NCBI GenBank assembly: GCA_023381945.1
Contig: JAMCQY010000037.1
Span: forward strand, 1-7,966
Direction: 5' to 3'
From: Deltaproteobacteria bacterium
GTDB lineage: Bacteria > Desulfobacterota > Desulfobaccia > Desulfobaccales > 0-14-0-80-60-11
DNA length: 7,966 bases
Of this stretch, positions 5,944 to 7,966 are shown one piece after another. A program made the translations under genes and the position numbers. The notes under the pieces were generated by a model, which saw nothing but the letters and a program-made list of their open reading frames with translations, made no database searches and was not told the origin of the DNA. Within the stretch, counting starts at the first letter, position 1; every line of letters starts with the position of its first letter.

Positions 5944-5964
5944 CTTTACTGACTACTGACTACT
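5944..5964. repeat. Heptanucleotide repeat (ACTGACT) before yicC
   Basis: ACTGACT-ACTGACT-ACT at 5948-5964 is an exact period-seven array, preceded by CTTT as at 4427. It ends five bases before the yicC ATG and occupies the place where a ribosome site would be expected. Confidence 0.65.
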
Positions 5965-5969
5965 TTCTC

Positions 5970-6851
5970 ATGATCAAGAGCATGACCGCATACGGCCGCG
6001 GCGAGTTCGAGGCCCCGAACCAGAAGTGGGTGGTGGAACTGAGAAGCCTCAACCACCGTTTTCTGGAGCTTTCGCTCAATCTGCCCAAGCGCCTCTGGGG
6101 TCTGGAGGACCGCCTGCGGAAGCTCATCAAAAGCCGGATTTCCCGCGGCCGGGTCGAGATGCAGCTCACCTGGGAGACCTTGGGGGAAAAGGCCCTGACC
6201 CTGAAGGCAGACCCGGACCTGGCCCGGCAAACTGCAGCCATGCTGCGGGAAATCGCGGCCGCGGGCGAACTCACTGAAAATTTGCGCCTGGAGAATCTCC
6301 TGCACTTCTCCGACCTGTTTATCAGTAAAGAGAACAATGAACTGGATCTGGAGGAGACCTGGGAGGCCATCTCCCGGGCGGTGAATCAGGCCATAGACGT
6401 GCTTGATCAGATGCGCCTCACCGAAGGCGCCGCCCTGGCTGCGGACCTGGCCTCGAGCCTGGCGGGGATCCGCCGGGAGGCCGCCGGCATCCAGGCTCAG
6501 GCCCCGCAGCTGCCGCAGCTGTGGCGGGAGAAGGTCTCTGCCCGCCTGGCCGAACTGATGGGCGAGGCCGGCGTGGATGAAACCCGCCTGGCCCAGGAGG
6601 TGGCCTTCCTGGCCGAACGCCGGGACCTGTCCGAGGAACTGGCTCGCCTCGACAGCCACCTGGCGCAATTTGACGAGACCCTTACGGCTGAAGCGCCGGT
6701 GGGTCGCAAACAGGAATTTTTGCTGCAGGAGATGCTGCGGGAGGCCAACACCATCGGCTCCAAGGCCGGCGATCTCCTCATTTCGCAGGCAGTGCTGGAA
6801 ATCAAGGGCTACCTGGAGCGGCTCCGGGAGCAGGTGCAAAATATTGAGTAA
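5970..6851 (+). CDS. yicC: YicC family endoribonuclease
   Basis: YicC/YloC proteins are metal-dependent endoribonucleases; the E. coli member has been tied to turnover of small RNAs. The 293-residue length is normal. The N-terminal domain shows [12 protein letters not shown] (residues 1-12), [12 protein letters not shown] (22-33) and SRGRVEM (58-64). The C-terminal domain (YicC-like, DUF1732) shows [19 protein letters not shown] and then [20 protein letters not shown] (245-264), ending in LREQVQNIE, the family's usual end. ATG 5970 is chosen because [10 protein letters not shown] is the normal start; the frame extends ten codons further to a TTG at 5940, but those codons come from the heptanucleotide repeat. 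No Shine-Dalgarno sequence is visible before 5970. remA follows after 19 bases. Confidence 0.94.
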   Translation: MIKSMTAYGRGEFEAPNQKWVVELRSLNHRFLELSLNLPKRLWGLEDRLRKLIKSRISRGRVEMQLTWETLGEKALTLKADPDLARQTAAMLREIAAAGELTENLRLENLLHFSDLFISKENNELDLEETWEAISRAVNQAIDVLDQMRLTEGAALAADLASSLAGIRREAAGIQAQAPQLPQLWREKVSARLAELMGEAGVDETRLAQEVAFLAERRDLSEELARLDSHLAQFDETLTAEAPVGRKQEFLLQEMLREANTIGSKAGDLLISQAVLEIKGYLERLREQVQNIE

Positions 6852-6870
6852 CCGCCAAGGGGGGAAGGTT

Positions 6871-7152
6871 ATGGAAGGCAGGTTGATCAATATCGGTTTT
6901 GGCAATACCGTAGTTTCCCAGCGCGTGGTGGCGGTGGTGATGCCGGGTTCGGCGCCCATGAAGCGCCTGCGGGAGAAGGCCACCCAGGCCGACCGCCTCG
7001 TCGACGCCACCCACGGCCGCAAGACCCGCTCCATCATTATTACTGACAGCAACCACATCATTCTATCGGCGGTCCACGCCGACACGCTGTCCTTGCGCAT
7101 GAACGGCAACCATAACAGCAACGTCCGCCAGGACCTGGAGAAGGACGACTGA
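6871..7152 (+). CDS. remA: RemA-like DNA-binding regulator (DUF370)
   Basis: The 93-residue protein matches the DUF370/RemA family; in Bacillus subtilis RemA activates extracellular matrix and osmoprotection genes by binding repeated DNA sites. [18 protein letters not shown] (residues 6-23), SAPMKRL (27-33), [17 protein letters not shown] (44-60) and [12 protein letters not shown] (62-73) follow the family closely. Residues R18, P29 and the basic pair R50-K51 lie where functionally important residues occur in the B. subtilis protein, as I recall. A G-rich ribosome site (GGGGGGAAGG) precedes ATG 6871. It sits in the conserved order yicC-remA-gmk, and its TGA directly abuts the gmk start. What it regulates here cannot be read from the window. 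Confidence 0.92.
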   Translation: MEGRLINIGFGNTVVSQRVVAVVMPGSAPMKRLREKATQADRLVDATHGRKTRSIIITDSNHIILSAVHADTLSLRMNGNHNSNVRQDLEKDD

Positions 7153-7767
7153 GTGGCCGGTGACGTCTTCGTCATCACCGCCCCCTCCGGGACGGGGAAG
7201 ACTACCCTGCTGAAGCAGCTCATGGCCGCGGATACGCGGCTGCGCTTCTCCATTTCCTACACCACCCGGGCTCCCCGCCCCGGTGAAGTGAACGGCCGGG
7301 ACTACTTCTTCGTCAGCCCGGAGGAATTCGCCCGCCTCCGCGACCAGGGCAAACTGGCCGAATGGGTGGAGCAGTTCGGCTACGCCTACGGCACCTCCCG
7401 CCAATGGGTAGAAGACACCCTGGCCGAAAGCCGCGACGTGGTCTTCGATATTGAGCCCCGGGGCGCCAAGGCCCTCAAGCAAGTCTTCCCCCAAGGCACC
7501 TTCATTTTTATCCTGCCCCCCAGTTGGGACCAACTGGAACGCCGCCTCCAGGTCCGGGGCAAGATGGCTGAGGCGGAAATGCACCGGCGCCTGGAGCAGG
7601 GCCGCCGCGAAGTCCAGGAAGCTCACTGGTACGATTTCCTGGTGGTCAACGACGACCTCGACATTGCGGTGGCCCAACTCCGGGCCATCGTCGTCGCCTC
7701 CCGCTGCCGCACGGGCAAACTCTGGCCCACCCTGGCCCCGCAATTCCTTTCGGTTGAAAAAAATTGA
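7153..7767 (+). CDS. gmk: Guanylate kinase
   Basis: Gmk phosphorylates GMP to GDP with ATP, an essential step in guanine nucleotide supply. The 204-residue frame is of normal length. It shows the P-loop APSGTGKTTL (residues 10-19), the GMP-binding SISYTTRAPRPGEVNGRDYFF (33-53), YGTSR (79-83), and the lid and C-terminal block with RG at 135-136, RRLEQGRREVQEA and YDFLVVNDDLD (160-170). The start is GTG 7153, immediately after the remA TGA, with AAGGA seven bases upstream inside remA, so the two are translated in tandem. The segment DIEPRGA (99-105) departs from the more usual DIDVQGA. Nothing looks broken. Confidence 0.95.
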   Translation: MAGDVFVITAPSGTGKTTLLKQLMAADTRLRFSISYTTRAPRPGEVNGRDYFFVSPEEFARLRDQGKLAEWVEQFGYAYGTSRQWVEDTLAESRDVVFDIEPRGAKALKQVFPQGTFIFILPPSWDQLERRLQVRGKMAEAEMHRRLEQGRREVQEAHWYDFLVVNDDLDIAVAQLRAIVVASRCRTGKLWPTLAPQFLSVEKN

Positions 7768-7798
7768 AACCACAGATGAACGCCGATTTATGCAGATA
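7766..7798 (+). repeat. Degenerate dispersed repeat after gmk
   Basis: ACCACAGATGAACGCCGATT followed by TATGCAGAT, beginning at the gmk stop codon, resembles the common dispersed intergenic word series (CACAGATGAACACAGAT type) found after genes in many bacterial genomes. Only a part is present, and the identification is from memory of the pattern. Confidence 0.4.
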
Positions 7799-7890
7799 TT
7801 TCCTATGGATCATCTCCCCATTCGACATTTTTAGTTATTTGAACCCATTTATAGTGTTTGCCAAAAGTCTTCTGGTGGCTGGCTTTTCAA

Positions 7891-7966
7891 ATCCCCCTAA
7901 ATCCCCCTTTTTCAAAGGGGGACTTTTAAAGGAATTCCACTGAGTTCCCCCCTTTGAAAAAGGGGG
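7891..7966. repeat. Nested inverted repeat, cut by the window end
   Basis: CCCCCTTT-TTC-AAAGGGGG (7903-7921) and CCCCCTTT-GAA-AAAGGGGG (7948-7966) are exact reverse complements of each other, and each is itself a hairpin with an eight-base stem and three-base loop. The left flank AATCCCCCTAAATCCC suggests a further outer arm whose partner would lie just beyond the window. This is the look of a small non-coding mobile or dispersed element. It may also stop transcription after gmk. Confidence 0.65.

Noticed and set aside
5946..7253. 435-codon minus-strand open frame opposite yicC, remA and gmk
   Set aside because: It is the antisense of three well-supported genes and shows no family features.

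Overview
The window reads as a stretch of ordinary bacterial chromosome: GC-rich genes on both strands, separated by AT-richer gaps that hold several kinds of short repeat. The gene set (RtcA, a dodecin, QueC/QueE, a DUF4416 protein next to YicC, and RemA-Gmk), together with these repeats, suggests an anaerobic member of the former Deltaproteobacteria (Desulfobacterota or relatives). That placement is an inference from gene content, not from any search. No CRISPR array, tRNA, rRNA, transposase or phage gene is visible.

Layout. At 1-1070 (+) is the 3' part of a multi-membrane GT-C-type glycosyltransferase whose start lies outside the window. It converges on a small SH3-domain lipoprotein gene (1424-1918, -). 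The gap between them carries a bulged hairpin repeat, a 61-bp imperfect palindrome and a weak terminator candidate. The lipoprotein has its own strong sigma70-like promoter. Upstream of it on the minus strand lies a two-gene unit, dodecin then RNA 3'-phosphate cyclase (3329 to 2098), joined by a TGATG stop/start overlap. A 355-bp gap follows, with a second copy of the hairpin repeat and a perfectly periodic heptanucleotide array. Next comes the queuosine unit queE-queC (5098 to 3685, -), possibly led by a 27-codon reading frame that overlaps queE by ATGA.

From about 5315 transcription turns to the plus strand. A good promoter (TTGCCT-N17-TAGAAT) leads into DUF4416, yicC, remA and gmk (5370-7767), a tight unit in which remA and gmk abut without a spacer. 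The right edge (7768-7966) is non-coding, with a degenerate dispersed repeat and the left part of a nested inverted repeat cut by the window end.

How the genes fit together. QueE and QueC make successive steps toward preQ0 for tRNA queuosine; QueD and FolE are not in the window. RtcA repairs or modifies RNA ends, YicC is an RNase-family protein, RemA a small DNA-binding regulator and Gmk makes GDP. The yicC-remA-gmk order is conserved across distant phyla. I see no clearly novel defence or mobile system. The points most worth a second look are the three heptanucleotide-period arrays in gene gaps, the dodecin that lacks the flavin-stacking tryptophan and is coupled to rtcA, and the small frame before queE.
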